Below are positions 1 to 8,876 of a DNA stretch of 35,503 bases, piece after piece. Each line of letters opens with the position of its first letter. Position 1 is the stretch's first letter. Source of the DNA: Saprospiraceae bacterium (GTDB lineage Bacteria; Bacteroidota; Bacteroidia; Chitinophagales; Saprospiraceae); assembly GCA_028277915.1 (NCBI GenBank), contig JANQFJ010000346.1, positions 1 through 35,503 on the forward strand. The letters are read 5' to 3'. Both the position numbers and the translations under genes were made by a program. Below the pieces are notes generated by a model. The model was not told where the DNA came from and made no database searches. It worked only from the letters and a program-made list of their open reading frames with translations.

Positions 1-161
1 AGATTGCAATCACTAAATTCCAGCTGTTTGTGTAAGTGTTCACTTTGTTAAAACGAAATCGTGTACAAATTCTCAGATTTCTTAAAATTTTCTTAAAAAA
101 ATGTTAAAAAAATTTGGGAAATGCTGATCAGAAACCTACATTAGCAAAGCAAAATTAAATA

Positions 162-248
162 ATGAAATCCGCACAATTGCCAAATATCAATTTTGCAATC
201 GAAAGCATTTCAATTATTATATTTTTGATTTTATTTTACTCGGCTTGA
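162..248 (+). CDS. Possible 28-aa hydrophobic mini-ORF
   Basis: An ATG at 162 opens 28 codons ending in TGA at 246-248. The peptide has a polar N-terminal half (MKSAQLPNINFAIES) and a hydrophobic C-terminal half rich in Ile, Leu and Phe, able to span a membrane. The bases before the ATG are A-rich, as is common for Bacteroidota leaders. A strong + oriented terminator follows about 100 bp later with no other + gene to explain it. I do not recognise a family, and chance is a real alternative at this AT content. Confidence 0.2.
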   Translation: MKSAQLPNINFAIESISIIIFLILFYSA

Positions 249-347
249 CTTTTTTGGTTAAATGGTTTAAAATTAATTGGTAGTACTTTCTTTCTTATTT
301 ATGACAGAGAAAATATTTCTTTCATAATAACAGTCGGGTGAATTCTT

Positions 348-376
348 AAAGAGCGAAGTGTTGCACTTCGCTCTTT
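348..376 (+). terminator. Strong hairpin terminator, + oriented
   Basis: A perfect 13-bp stem (AAAGAGCGAAGTG / CACTTCGCTCTTT) with a TTG loop is followed by TTATTTT, a classic intrinsic terminator for + strand transcription. On the minus strand the tail is weaker (TTTAAGAATT). It could end a short + transcript within 1-347 or a gene beyond the left edge, and act as a second stop for the leu operon. Confidence 0.8.
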
Positions 377-403
377 TTATTTTAAGGGTCAAATGATAAA
401 AAA

Positions 404-431
404 ACAGGCTAAAACCAAAGTTTCAGCCTGT
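404..431 (-). terminator. Intrinsic terminator of the leu operon
   Basis: The arms ACAGGCT and AGCCTGT pair over 7 bp, continue after one mismatch with AAAC/GTTT, and enclose a CAAA loop. Read on the minus strand the stem is followed by a run of T (complement of the A-run at 398-403). It lies about 40 bp past the leuA stop codon, which fits the end of the leuCDBA transcript. Confidence 0.75.
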
Positions 432-470
432 CGTAAACCAAATTAAACCAATATTGATAAAAACCAAGTT

Positions 471-2006
471 CTATGAAGCCAAACTAAATCTGGCTTTTAC
501 ATTTTTCTTTTTGATAAAATTCATTTTATTAATGGCATTTACATATGCCTCAACAGATGCCATTACCAAATCCTCATGCTCGCCATACCCAAAATAGTTG
601 ATGTTGTTGTAAAGTACTCTAAGACTTACTTTTCCGCCCTCACGATTGCCATGTAACAGAGATTGTACCTCAAAATCATCCAAGGTAATCTGATGATCGA
701 TGATGCTGTTGATAGCATTGAAAGCGGCATTGATAGAGCCGTTGCCAGATGCGCTCTCCCGATAGATTTCATCTTTAATATTTAATCCAACAGTTGCAAC
801 CGGTTGAAGCGGCTTTCCCGAAACGATTTGCACATCACAAACTTCGATATTATTATTGATCAGTTGTCCGTCCATGAGCAATATGAGGTCTTCATCTTTC
901 AAATCCTTTTTGCCATCGGCCAGAATCAAAAAGCGTTGGTAAACTTCTTCCAGCTCAGTAGCATCAACTTTATATTCAAGGCGTTCGAGATGATAGCGTA
1001 GGGCTGCCTTTCCACTTCTCGCGGTTAAAACTATTGACGATTGTGAGATCCCAACATCTTCAGGAGCCAATATTTCGTAGTTTTCGCGATGTTTAATTAC
1101 ACCGTCCTGATGAATGCCACTTGAATGAGCAAAAGCATTTGCACCAACGATAGCTTTGTTTGGCTGAACCGGCATTCGCATCATTTTTGAAACTAATTGA
1201 CTTAAGCCATTGATTCTCTGGCTTTTAATATTTGAATGCAATGTTAATCCCTTGTGTGTTTGAATAATCATGGCTACTTCTTCCAAAGAAGTGTTTCCAG
1301 CCCGCTCTCCTATTCCGTTGACAGTAACTTCAACCTGACGGGCGCCGTTTTGAATACCTGCAATCGTATTTGCCGTTGCCATTCCAAGGTCGTTATGACA
1401 ATGACAGGAAAGAATGGCTTTGTGAACATTGTTCACATTTTCCATCAAAAAATTTATCTTTTCACCATAAACTTCAGGCAAACAATACCCCGTGGTGTCG
1501 GGAATATTTACAACTGTTGCACCGGCTTTTATGACAGCTTCAACCATTTTGGCGAGGAATACATTATCCGCTCTTCCTGCATCCTCTGCATAAAATTCAA
1601 CATCTTCGACATACCTTTTTGCATATTTCACAGCAGCAATTGCTCTTTCGATGATTTTATCCCGAGTACTATTGAACTTATATTTTATATGATAGTCAGA
1701 AGCACCAATTCCTGTATGAATACGTTTTCTTTTAGCGTATTTTAAAGATTCTGCTGCCACTTCAATGTCATTTTCAACAGCCCTTGTCAATGCACAAATT
1801 ATCGGATCATTTACCATCTTTGAAATCGCTACCACTGACTTAAAATCACCTGGGCTCGAAATTGGAAACCCTGCTTCAATGACATCAACACCCAACAATT
1901 CCAATTCTTTGGCAATGATGACTTTTTCGTCTGTATTCAATTGACAACCAGGAACTTGTTCACCATCCCGGAGCGTCGTATCAAAAAAATAAATTTTATC
2001 ACTCAT
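471..2006 (-). CDS. leuA: 2-isopropylmalate synthase LeuA
   Basis: It condenses acetyl-CoA with 2-ketoisovalerate to 2-isopropylmalate, the committed step of leucine synthesis. The 511-residue length matches bacterial LeuA. The TIM-barrel start carries TLRDGEQ (11-17); the family's metal ligands are visible as D14, H202 and H204 in CHCHND, and N238 in [10 protein letters not shown]-terminal regulatory domain (about 385-500) is present, so leucine feedback inhibition is likely. The Leu-type sequence around 27-50 ([17 protein letters not shown]) favours LeuA over citramalate or homocitrate synthase. It is the last gene of the leuC-leuD-leuB-leuA operon, 37 bp after leuB, and is followed by a terminator at 404-431. 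The ATG at 2006 gives the usual N-terminus. Confidence 0.96.
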   Translation of the reverse strand: MSDKIYFFDTTLRDGEQVPGCQLNTDEKVIIAKELELLGVDVIEAGFPISSPGDFKSVVAISKMVNDPIICALTRAVENDIEVAAESLKYAKRKRIHTGIGASDYHIKYKFNSTRDKIIERAIAAVKYAKRYVEDVEFYAEDAGRADNVFLAKMVEAVIKAGATVVNIPDTTGYCLPEVYGEKINFLMENVNNVHKAILSCHCHNDLGMATANTIAGIQNGARQVEVTVNGIGERAGNTSLEEVAMIIQTHKGLTLHSNIKSQRINGLSQLVSKMMRMPVQPNKAIVGANAFAHSSGIHQDGVIKHRENYEILAPEDVGISQSSIVLTARSGKAALRYHLERLEYKVDATELEEVYQRFLILADGKKDLKDEDLILLMDGQLINNNIEVCDVQIVSGKPLQPVATVGLNIKDEIYRESASGNGSINAAFNAINSIIDHQITLDDFEVQSLLHGNREGGKVSLRVLYNNINYFGYGEHEDLVMASVEAYVNAINKMNFIKKKNVKARFSLAS

Positions 2007-2043
2007 AATGTGTTAGTTTAAATATTCTCGATTTTTGGATTTT

Positions 2044-3138
2044 TTAATTTAAATTTGATACAGGAGTTTTCGCCTCTAAAGCCTTTAATACCTTCATCCC
2101 TATTTCGTTAGTTCCCAATATTTTATCTGGTTCGGTGCTTTCGTCAGCTGTGTCTAAGGTTCTAAATCCTTTTTTCAAAATAGCCTCAACAGCCCGAATC
2201 ACACATTGTGAGGCTTCCTTCATCTCAAAAGAATTATCCAACATCAGCGCAGTTGACAAAATAGTCGCCAAAGGATTTGCAATATTTTTACCGGCAATAT
2301 CCGGCGCTGAGCCATGAACTGGTTCATACAGCCCAACGCGATCTCCAACTGAAGCTGAAGGGAGCATCCCTAAAGAACCCGCAATTTGAGAAGCTTCGTC
2401 AGTCAGAATATCGCCGAACATATTTCCGGTTACAACTACATCGAACTGTTTTGGATCGCGGATCAGCTGCATTGCCGCATTGTCAACATACATGTGGATT
2501 ACCTCCACTTCGGGAAATTCTACAGCTAATTCCTGAACAACTGATCGCCAAAGCCTCGATGAATCCAAAACATTGGCTTTATCAATCGAATGCAATCGTC
2601 CTCTCCGATTTTTTGCAGCTTTAAATGCTTTTGTGACGATTCGTTGAACTTCTTCTTTTGAATAACTCATGGTATCAAAAGCCGCCTTCGAATTGCTATT
2701 TCGATCTCCAAAATAAATTCCACCAGTCAGTTCTCTGAAGAATAATATATCAGCTCCGCGAAGCACCTCTGGTTTCAGGCTACTCGCTGCTATCAATTCA
2801 TCAAAAATCTTTATCGGACGGATATTAGTGTAAAGTCCTAATTCTTTTCTGACTTTCAGCAAACCCTGCTCAGGTCTGACATTTAGTGAAGGGTTTTTGT
2901 CATACATCGGGTGCCCTACTGCACCAAGTAAAATGGCGTCTGCATTTTGACATAAATTCAGCGTTTCTTCTGGAAGCGGTACTCCGGTTTTTTCAATCGC
3001 AGCATGACCGATCAGTCCATATTCAAACTGAAAATCATAGCCAAATCGATCAGCTACAAATTTGAGAACATTCACTCCACAGTCCGTCACTTCTTTACCA
3101 ATTCCATCTCCTGGGAGTATTGCAATCTTATAGTTCAT
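2044..3138 (-). CDS. leuB: 3-isopropylmalate dehydrogenase LeuB
   Basis: NAD-dependent oxidative decarboxylation of 3-isopropylmalate, giving 2-ketoisocaproate. At 364 residues it is full length. Substrate and metal residues of the isopropylmalate/isocitrate dehydrogenase family are visible: R97, R107, R135, Y142, K187, D219, D243 and D247, with the nucleotide-binding segment GxHGSAPDIAGK near 275-286. The N-terminus ILPGDGIGKEV is standard. It starts 9 bp after the leuD stop, so translation is probably coupled. Nothing in the sequence suggests lost activity. Confidence 0.96.
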   Translation of the reverse strand: MNYKIAILPGDGIGKEVTDCGVNVLKFVADRFGYDFQFEYGLIGHAAIEKTGVPLPEETLNLCQNADAILLGAVGHPMYDKNPSLNVRPEQGLLKVRKELGLYTNIRPIKIFDELIAASSLKPEVLRGADILFFRELTGGIYFGDRNSNSKAAFDTMSYSKEEVQRIVTKAFKAAKNRRGRLHSIDKANVLDSSRLWRSVVQELAVEFPEVEVIHMYVDNAAMQLIRDPKQFDVVVTGNMFGDILTDEASQIAGSLGMLPSASVGDRVGLYEPVHGSAPDIAGKNIANPLATILSTALMLDNSFEMKEASQCVIRAVEAILKKGFRTLDTADESTEPDKILGTNEIGMKVLKALEAKTPVSNLN

Positions 3139-3147
3139 TGGTCAAAA

Positions 3148-3732
3148 TTATACTAGATTCAACATTCGTCGCTCTTCATGAGCTTTAATTTCATCCTTTT
3201 TGGACAACAGATAATCCAAATCGGAATAGCCATTCAACAGGCATTCTTTTTTATATGGATTGATTTCAAAACTGGTTTCCAAATTAAATTCAGCAATTTC
3301 AAAAAGTTGGTTTTTCAAGTCCACTTTTGCTACAACAGAACTGTTTTTTTCAACTGCTTTGAATATTTTGCTCAAAAAAATTTCATCAACCTGAACTGGT
3401 AAAATGAAATTATTCAAAGCATTGCTTTTAAAAATATCTGCAAAAAAACTTGACACCACTACTTTAAAACCATAATCACTCAGTGACCAAGCTGCATGTT
3501 CCCTGCTTGATCCACACCCAAAATTTTTTCCGGCTATTAAAATGGTTCCTGAATATTGTGGGTTATTTAAAACAAAGTCATCAAATGGTTTGTCATTTTC
3601 GTCGAATCGCCAATCTCGAAAAAGGTTTTCTCCAAACCCTTCACGAGTAGTCGCCTTCAAAAAGCGAGCAGGGATTATTTGATCGGTATCAATATTTTCC
3701 ACATTCAATGGCACACAAGTAGATTCAATCAT
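3148..3732 (-). CDS. leuD: 3-isopropylmalate dehydratase small subunit LeuD
   Basis: LeuD pairs with LeuC to isomerise 2- to 3-isopropylmalate through an aconitase-type reaction. The swivelling domain is recognised by [13 protein letters not shown] near the start and [13 protein letters not shown] in the middle. I place the start at the ATG at 3732 (194 residues), which matches the usual length of about 195-205 and begins just before the conserved [12 protein letters not shown] block. The frame is open back to a TTG at 3840, overlapping leuC, but that extension of 36 residues is very basic, unlike LeuD, and its DNA looks like spacer (two near copies of CGAACTAAAAA 21 bp apart). An in-frame ATG at 3810 is the other alternative. 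Confidence 0.93.
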   Translation of the reverse strand: MIESTCVPLNVENIDTDQIIPARFLKATTREGFGENLFRDWRFDENDKPFDDFVLNNPQYSGTILIAGKNFGCGSSREHAAWSLSDYGFKVVVSSFFADIFKSNALNNFILPVQVDEIFLSKIFKAVEKNSSVVAKVDLKNQLFEIAEFNLETSFEINPYKKECLLNGYSDLDYLLSKKDEIKAHEERRMLNLV

Positions 3733-3836
3733 GTAATTTTTTAGTTTGTAGTAAGCGGTTTTTAGTTCGTGGTTTGTGCATTCGCTTATTCTCCTTCTCG
3801 CATTTTCCATCTTCTCTCTTCTTCCGTCCTTTTCCT

Positions 3837-5228
3837 TCAAATCATTTCCCTCACATCTGTAATTTCTCCAGTAACCGCAGCAGCAGCAGCTGTCAACGGG
3901 CTTACAAGAAAAGTTCTGGAACCAGGTCCTTGCCGTCCTTCAAAATTTCGATTAGACGTAGAAACGCAATATTTCCCAGCTGGAACTTTGTCTTCGTTCA
4001 TTGCAAGACAAGCTGAGCAACCCGGTTGTCGTAGTTCAAAGCCAGCTTCTTTGAAAATGACATCCAATCCTTCGGCAATGGCTTGTTTTTCTACTTTTTT
4101 ACTTCCTGGGACGATCCAGACATTGATATCATTTGCTTTTTTCTTCCCTTTTACGAAGTCAGCTACCATCCTCAGATCTTCAATTCTGGAATTTGTACAA
4201 CTTCCAATGAAAACATAATCGATTTTAATCCCCTGAATGCGTTGATTCACCTGCAATCCCATATAATCCAAAGCTTTTTCCATATCCAAAGCAGTGCTGT
4301 TAATAACTCTTTTTGGAATGAACTGACTCACTCCAACCCCCATCCCAGGATTGGTCCCATAAGTAATCATGGGTTCAATTTCAGAAGCATCAAAAACATA
4401 TTCTTTGTCAAAATCCGCATTTTTATCAGTTTTCAAAAGCTTCCATTCTTTCAAAGCGTTTATCCAATCATCATCTTTTGGTGCGTGATCTGTTTTTTTC
4501 AAATAGTCAAATGTTATCTCATCAGGAGCGATCAATCCTCCCCTTGCTCCCATTTCGATACTCATGTTACAAATCGTCATTCGGGCTTCCATCGTCAGTG
4601 ATCGAATTACAGACCCCGTGTATTCAACAAAATATCCTGTGGCTCCAGAAGAGGATATTTTTGAAATAATGTAAAGGATGATATCTTTTGAAACTACTCC
4701 TTTTCCCAAGTCACCATTAATTTCAATTTTCATGGTCTTGGGTTTATATTGCAAAAGGCATTGTGTAGCAAAAACCTGCTCCACCTGGCTTGTACCTATT
4801 CCAAAAGCGATTGTACCAAAAGCACCATGTGTTGAAGTGTGACTATCACCACAAACTATCGTCATGCCTGGCAAAGTCAATCCAAGTTCAGGGCCAATGA
4901 CATGGACAATTCCTTGTTTTTCGTGGCCCAGGTCAAATAGTTCTATTCCAAATTCAGCACAATTATGTTGTAAAGTTTCAACCTGAAATCTTGAAAGTTT
5001 TTCTTTGATCGGAAGGTGCTGATTAAGCGTTGGGACATTATGATCAGCCGTGGCAATGGTTTGATTGGGCCTGCGAACTTTAAGTTTTCTTTTTCTCAAC
5101 CCTTCAAATGCTTGTGGCGAGGTAACTTCATGAATGTAATGTCTGTCAATGTACAACACATCAGGATATCCTTTTTTTGATTCAACGACATGCTTTTCCC
5201 AAATTTTTTCAAAAAGTGTTTTCGACAT
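3837..5228 (-). CDS. leuC: 3-isopropylmalate dehydratase large subunit LeuC
   Basis: The [4Fe-4S] catalytic subunit of isopropylmalate isomerase and first gene of the leu operon. From the ATG at 5228 it has 463 residues, normal for LeuC. The N-terminus [15 protein letters not shown] matches the family. Cluster cysteines are C344 (FIGSCTNSR), C404 and C407 (PGCSAC); [12 protein letters not shown] is the conserved substrate-binding block. An in-frame ATG four codons upstream (5240) is possible, but 5228 fits the family and follows AGGGAGA. The 154-bp leader contains a perfect dyad (5282-5298). leuD follows after a spacer of about 105 bp, the longest gap in the operon. Confidence 0.95.
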   Translation of the reverse strand: MSKTLFEKIWEKHVVESKKGYPDVLYIDRHYIHEVTSPQAFEGLRKRKLKVRRPNQTIATADHNVPTLNQHLPIKEKLSRFQVETLQHNCAEFGIELFDLGHEKQGIVHVIGPELGLTLPGMTIVCGDSHTSTHGAFGTIAFGIGTSQVEQVFATQCLLQYKPKTMKIEINGDLGKGVVSKDIILYIISKISSSGATGYFVEYTGSVIRSLTMEARMTICNMSIEMGARGGLIAPDEITFDYLKKTDHAPKDDDWINALKEWKLLKTDKNADFDKEYVFDASEIEPMITYGTNPGMGVGVSQFIPKRVINSTALDMEKALDYMGLQVNQRIQGIKIDYVFIGSCTNSRIEDLRMVADFVKGKKKANDINVWIVPGSKKVEKQAIAEGLDVIFKEAGFELRQPGCSACLAMNEDKVPAGKYCVSTSNRNFEGRQGPGSRTFLVSPLTAAAAAVTGEITDVREMI

Positions 5229-5281
5229 TCTCCCTATCATTTTTTTGTTTACATTTGATTTTCAAAACTAAAAACCAGGAA

Positions 5282-5298
5282 TTGGTTTGCTAAACCAA
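5282..5298. promoter_or_regulatory. Dyad in the leuC leader
   Basis: A perfect 7-bp inverted repeat, TTGGTTT-GCT-AAACCAA, lies about 54 bp before the leuC start in the 5383/leuC divergent gap. It could be an operator or a small RNA hairpin. I see no leader peptide with leucine codons and no T-box features, so the regulator is unknown. Confidence 0.3.
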
Positions 5299-5382
5299 AA
5301 TCTTGTTCTTTTACAATGTCAAGCCAACCACTATTGATCATAAACAACTTATTTACAGCACTTTAAAAGGTAGAAAATTACA

Positions 5383-6942
5383 ATGCCCAGCGTATATTCG
5401 GAGCCATTATTCAAGCTAATAAAGACACTCACAAAGTCTGAAAAACGAAATTTTAAACTTTATGCCAACCGCATCCAAAGCCAGGAAGAGGTAAAATTCA
5501 TCCAGCTTTTTGATGTCCTGGACAAACTCTCATGCTATGATGAAGAGCAAATTTTAAAACGAATCTCCTCCATAAAAAAGAGTCAGCTTTCCAATTTGAA
5601 GCGTCATTTGTACAAACAATTACTTGTCAGTTTGCGTATGGTTCATATTCAGAAGAATATCGATATCCAGATTCGTGAACAACTTGATTTTGCAAAAATT
5701 TTATACAACAAAGGACTCTACCAGCAGAGCCTGAAACTCCTTGAACGAGTTAAAACAATTGCTTTTGAAAATCATCAGGATATTCACCATCTTGAAATTG
5801 TGGAATTCGAAAAGCTGATTGAATCAAGGCACATCACCCGAAGTATTGAAAATCGTGCTGATGAGTTGGCTGTTGAATCAGAAAAACGAAATCAAATTAT
5901 AAGTAAAACAGGATTGTTGTCAAACCTTGCTCTTCGATTATATGGTTTGTACATTCAGGTCGGGCATATCAGAAATCAAAAAGATGCTTACTTCATGTGG
6001 GAATTTTTCAAAACGAATTTGCCTGAGTTAGATATCAATAAGCTGACCTTTTTTGAAAAAATTTATTTGTATCAATGTTATGTCTGGTACAATTATATTT
6101 TGCAGGATTTTCTAAAGTGCTATAAATATGCGTACAAATGGGTTGACCTTTATAAACAAAATCCGTCAATGTCTCTCAATGATCCGACGATGTTGATGAG
6201 AGGGTATAACAACCTTTTAGCAGCACTTTTTTACATCGGCTATCATCAGAAATATTGCAGCGCCCTGAATGAGTTTGAAGCCTTCACTGAAAAGAATTAT
6301 TTAAGTTTTAACACTAATGGTAAATTGTTGAGTTTTCAATTTCTTGAAACTGCCAGAATTAACAAATATTTCATGGAAGGGCGATTTAAAGATGGATTAG
6401 TATTAATTCCGGAAATAGAAAAACAACTCAAAGAATTTGACTTACATCTGGACGAACACAGAGTGATGGTTTTTTATTACAAAATTGCTTGTCTTTATTT
6501 TGGAAGCGGCAAAAATGAAGAAACGATTGAGTACTTAAATCGAATCATCAATATTAAAGCCGGACAACTAAGAGGTGATATTCAATGTTATGCGCGAATT
6601 TTACACCTCATCGCTCATTATGAACTTGGTCATTTTGAATTACTGGAATATATCACCAAATCTGTTTATCGATTTTTAGCTAAAATGGAAGATCTCAATT
6701 TGGTTCAGACAGAAATTTTAAAATTCCTCAAAACTGCCCTGTACCTTGATCAAAACGATCTACAGCAGGCTTTTTTAAAACTGAAAAATCGTTTGGAGAT
6801 TTTTAGGGAACATCCCTATGAAAAGCGTTCTTTTCTATATCTCGATATCATCTCCTGGCTGGAAAGTAAACTATCTAAAAAGCATATTGGAGAAATTATT
6901 CGTGAGAAATTTTTAAAATCACAAGCCCAACATTCTGCATAA
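5383..6942 (+). CDS. Helical-repeat protein of unknown function (519 aa)
   Basis: I do not recognise a named family. The protein has no signal peptide and no membrane segment, so it should be cytoplasmic. It looks almost wholly alpha-helical, rich in Lys, Glu, Leu and aromatic residues, with helix pairs such as AKILYNKGLYQQSLKLLERV (about 105-124) and YYKIACLYFGSGKNEETIEY (about 365-385) that resemble TPR units. The N-terminal segment (TLTKSEKRNFKLYANR) is basic. It is transcribed alone, divergent from leuC, and ends at a perfect terminator hairpin. A scaffold or regulatory role is possible but not shown. The ATG at 5383 follows an A-rich leader. Confidence 0.85.
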   Translation: MPSVYSEPLFKLIKTLTKSEKRNFKLYANRIQSQEEVKFIQLFDVLDKLSCYDEEQILKRISSIKKSQLSNLKRHLYKQLLVSLRMVHIQKNIDIQIREQLDFAKILYNKGLYQQSLKLLERVKTIAFENHQDIHHLEIVEFEKLIESRHITRSIENRADELAVESEKRNQIISKTGLLSNLALRLYGLYIQVGHIRNQKDAYFMWEFFKTNLPELDINKLTFFEKIYLYQCYVWYNYILQDFLKCYKYAYKWVDLYKQNPSMSLNDPTMLMRGYNNLLAALFYIGYHQKYCSALNEFEAFTEKNYLSFNTNGKLLSFQFLETARINKYFMEGRFKDGLVLIPEIEKQLKEFDLHLDEHRVMVFYYKIACLYFGSGKNEETIEYLNRIINIKAGQLRGDIQCYARILHLIAHYELGHFELLEYITKSVYRFLAKMEDLNLVQTEILKFLKTALYLDQNDLQQAFLKLKNRLEIFREHPYEKRSFLYLDIISWLESKLSKKHIGEIIREKFLKSQAQHSA

Positions 6943-6981
6943 AAAAATGTAGTTCATCATTTCAGGATGAACTACATTTTT
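6943..6981. terminator. Perfect bidirectional terminator
   Basis: A 16-bp perfect stem (6943-6958 with 6966-6981) and a 7-base loop, with an A5 run on the left and a T5 run on the right, lies between two convergent genes: the + gene ending at 6942 and the minus peptidase gene ending at 6998. It has the form of an intrinsic terminator in both directions. Confidence 0.9.
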
Positions 6982-6997
6982 ACAAGAAATTTTAATT

Positions 6998-8860
6998 TTA
7001 TTTCTTTTCCCAGAGATTATTGTCTCGATCTACATCCGCCATGCGGAAGGATGGGTCGATTTCAATTTTTGAAATATTTTTAAATTTCATTGGAATCTCC
7101 AGCGTATAGCCTGGATTAGTCCAAGGCCAATCTTCGGCAATAATGTACTTCATATTTGTAAACTCCTGCGCTTTTTCCCCTCTCATGATTCTCAATGGAA
7201 TATTGAACACTTCTTGTTCCCCGTTTTTATTCGTAACCACTACGTCAACCGGCATAGGCATCTCTCCAATTTTTTCCAATTCAATAATCGTAGATTTTTT
7301 GTTTCCTTTCGCAACAGATTTTATCCCATAATCAATAGTGCTGACGGTATTGACCCAATATTCTTTGTACCAATCGAGTTCAAGGCCACTTTCTTTTTCC
7401 ATTACTCTGATAAAATCATTGGGATTTGGATGTTTAAATTTCCAGGTGTCATAATACTTCAGCATTCCACTTTCAAATGCCTCTTTTCCAACGATATAGG
7501 ACAATTGATTTAAAAAAACAGAACCCTTCACATAAGCTCCAACCCCATAAGCACTATTCGTTTTAAAATGATCCGCATGTGTGGAAAGCGGCTCTTCCAT
7601 ACCACTTTTTGAGAAACCAACATATCCCTGGATTGTCCCTTTGTGTGGATTGTCATTCGGTTTCATTTTTCCTAATAGGCCCTCCTTTTTCAGATAATTC
7701 ATAATATCTGCTGAAGCATAACTAGTAAATCCTTCGTCCATCCAGGCATATAAACTCTCGTTGGTCCCTAAAACCATTTGATACCATGAATGCAATAGTT
7801 CATGCACTGACACTCCGACAAGGCTTCCAAAATTGCGATTGCCTGTAATCAAAGTTGCCATTGGGTACTCCATTCCACCATCTCCACCCTGTATAAATGA
7901 ATATTTTTTGTAAGGATATTTACCATATTTTTTATCGGTGTAGGAAAATACACGATCCATCACATCAGGAAGGTTTGCCCATTCTTCTTCATTGTCTTTC
8001 GTTTGGATATAGAAGAAATGCATCATTACACCATTTTCTGCCTTTTTCTTTGTGTGGGTATATTCAGTATCCGCTGCCCATGCAAAGTCATGGACATTCG
8101 GAGCCACAAAACGCCAGCTGACTTTTTCGGTGTTTGATGTTTTTTTCACTTTTGCTCCAGGAGTCTCATAACCGCGTCCAATTTTATCCGGATTTTGCAA
8201 GTAGCCGGAAGCAGCTACAATAAACTCGCTGTCTATATTGATGGTCACATCAAAATCTCCCCAAACTCCGTGAAATTCACGTCCAACATAAGGATTAGCA
8301 TGCCAACCCTGATAATCATATTCACACAGTTTAGGATACCATTGCGACATAGAATAGTCAACTCCTTCTGCATTGTCTCGTCCGCTTCTGCGAATCTGGA
8401 TCGGTACTTGGGACTCGAATTCCATATCAAATGTTACTTTGCTATTGGGTTGAATTGGTTTATTTAAAGTGACTTCTAAAATTGTCCCAACGACTTCATA
8501 TTTTACCTTTTGTCCATCCTGTTTTAATGATTTAATTTTATGATAACCAATTTCATTTTCTTTAAGGTTTGGGATTTTGCTTGAAATCCGTGGATCACCA
8601 TCAGGCAGCAATGAAGATCGCACATCCATCATACTACCAGGCTGAAAAGCATTAAAATACAAGTGATAAAACACCTTGTGCAGCTCGTCAGGGGAATTGT
8701 TATAATACACCAGGTTTTGAGTGCCATTAAACTGATGCGTTGTTGCATCAAAATCGATGTTCATTTTGTATTCGACTCTTTGCTGCCATCTTTCCTGTTG
8801 GGCCATTAAGCAAACCGAAAAACTTAGAAAAGCTATTAAAACTCTGATTTTTAAAAACAT
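6998..8860 (-). CDS. M1 family zinc aminopeptidase, exported
   Basis: A gluzincin metallopeptidase of the M1 type, predicted to remove N-terminal residues from peptides outside the cytoplasm. Residues 1-20 form a signal peptide ending before QQERWQ. The zinc site is H353-E354-L-L-H357 with E376 exactly 18 residues after the second His (HExxHx18E). The exopeptidase motif GAMEN is replaced by GGMEYP at 328-333, a common variant in Bacteroidota M1 proteins. Length (620) fits an M1 protein without the long C-terminal helical domain. It follows the CPBP gene by 16 bp on the same strand, suggesting co-transcription. The substrate is unknown. Confidence 0.92.
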   Translation of the reverse strand: MFLKIRVLIAFLSFSVCLMAQQERWQQRVEYKMNIDFDATTHQFNGTQNLVYYNNSPDELHKVFYHLYFNAFQPGSMMDVRSSLLPDGDPRISSKIPNLKENEIGYHKIKSLKQDGQKVKYEVVGTILEVTLNKPIQPNSKVTFDMEFESQVPIQIRRSGRDNAEGVDYSMSQWYPKLCEYDYQGWHANPYVGREFHGVWGDFDVTINIDSEFIVAASGYLQNPDKIGRGYETPGAKVKKTSNTEKVSWRFVAPNVHDFAWAADTEYTHTKKKAENGVMMHFFYIQTKDNEEEWANLPDVMDRVFSYTDKKYGKYPYKKYSFIQGGDGGMEYPMATLITGNRNFGSLVGVSVHELLHSWYQMVLGTNESLYAWMDEGFTSYASADIMNYLKKEGLLGKMKPNDNPHKGTIQGYVGFSKSGMEEPLSTHADHFKTNSAYGVGAYVKGSVFLNQLSYIVGKEAFESGMLKYYDTWKFKHPNPNDFIRVMEKESGLELDWYKEYWVNTVSTIDYGIKSVAKGNKKSTIIELEKIGEMPMPVDVVVTNKNGEQEVFNIPLRIMRGEKAQEFTNMKYIIAEDWPWTNPGYTLEIPMKFKNISKIEIDPSFRMADVDRDNNLWEKK

Positions 8861-8876
8861 GTCTTTTTATTTAATT

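Larger units (their letters stand above)
1..470. other. Gene-poor left flank
   Basis: No substantial reading frame is present; the longest credible one is a 28-codon mini-ORF at 162-248. The stretch is very AT-rich, with several TTAAAAAA-type runs near 80-115. Two hairpins lie at its right side (348-376 and 404-431). All three + strand frames entering from the left edge hit stops within the first 51 bases, so any + gene beyond the edge ends at or before that point. Confidence 0.7.

Noticed and set aside
1254-1745. 163-codon + strand open frame inside leuA
   Set aside because: It lies opposite a clear leuA; the translation is rich in Cys, Phe, Asn and Ile with no family likeness, as expected for an antisense shadow.
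3769-4218. + strand frames opposite leuC and leuD
   Set aside because: They are shadows of well-conserved enzymes on the minus strand and resemble no protein family.
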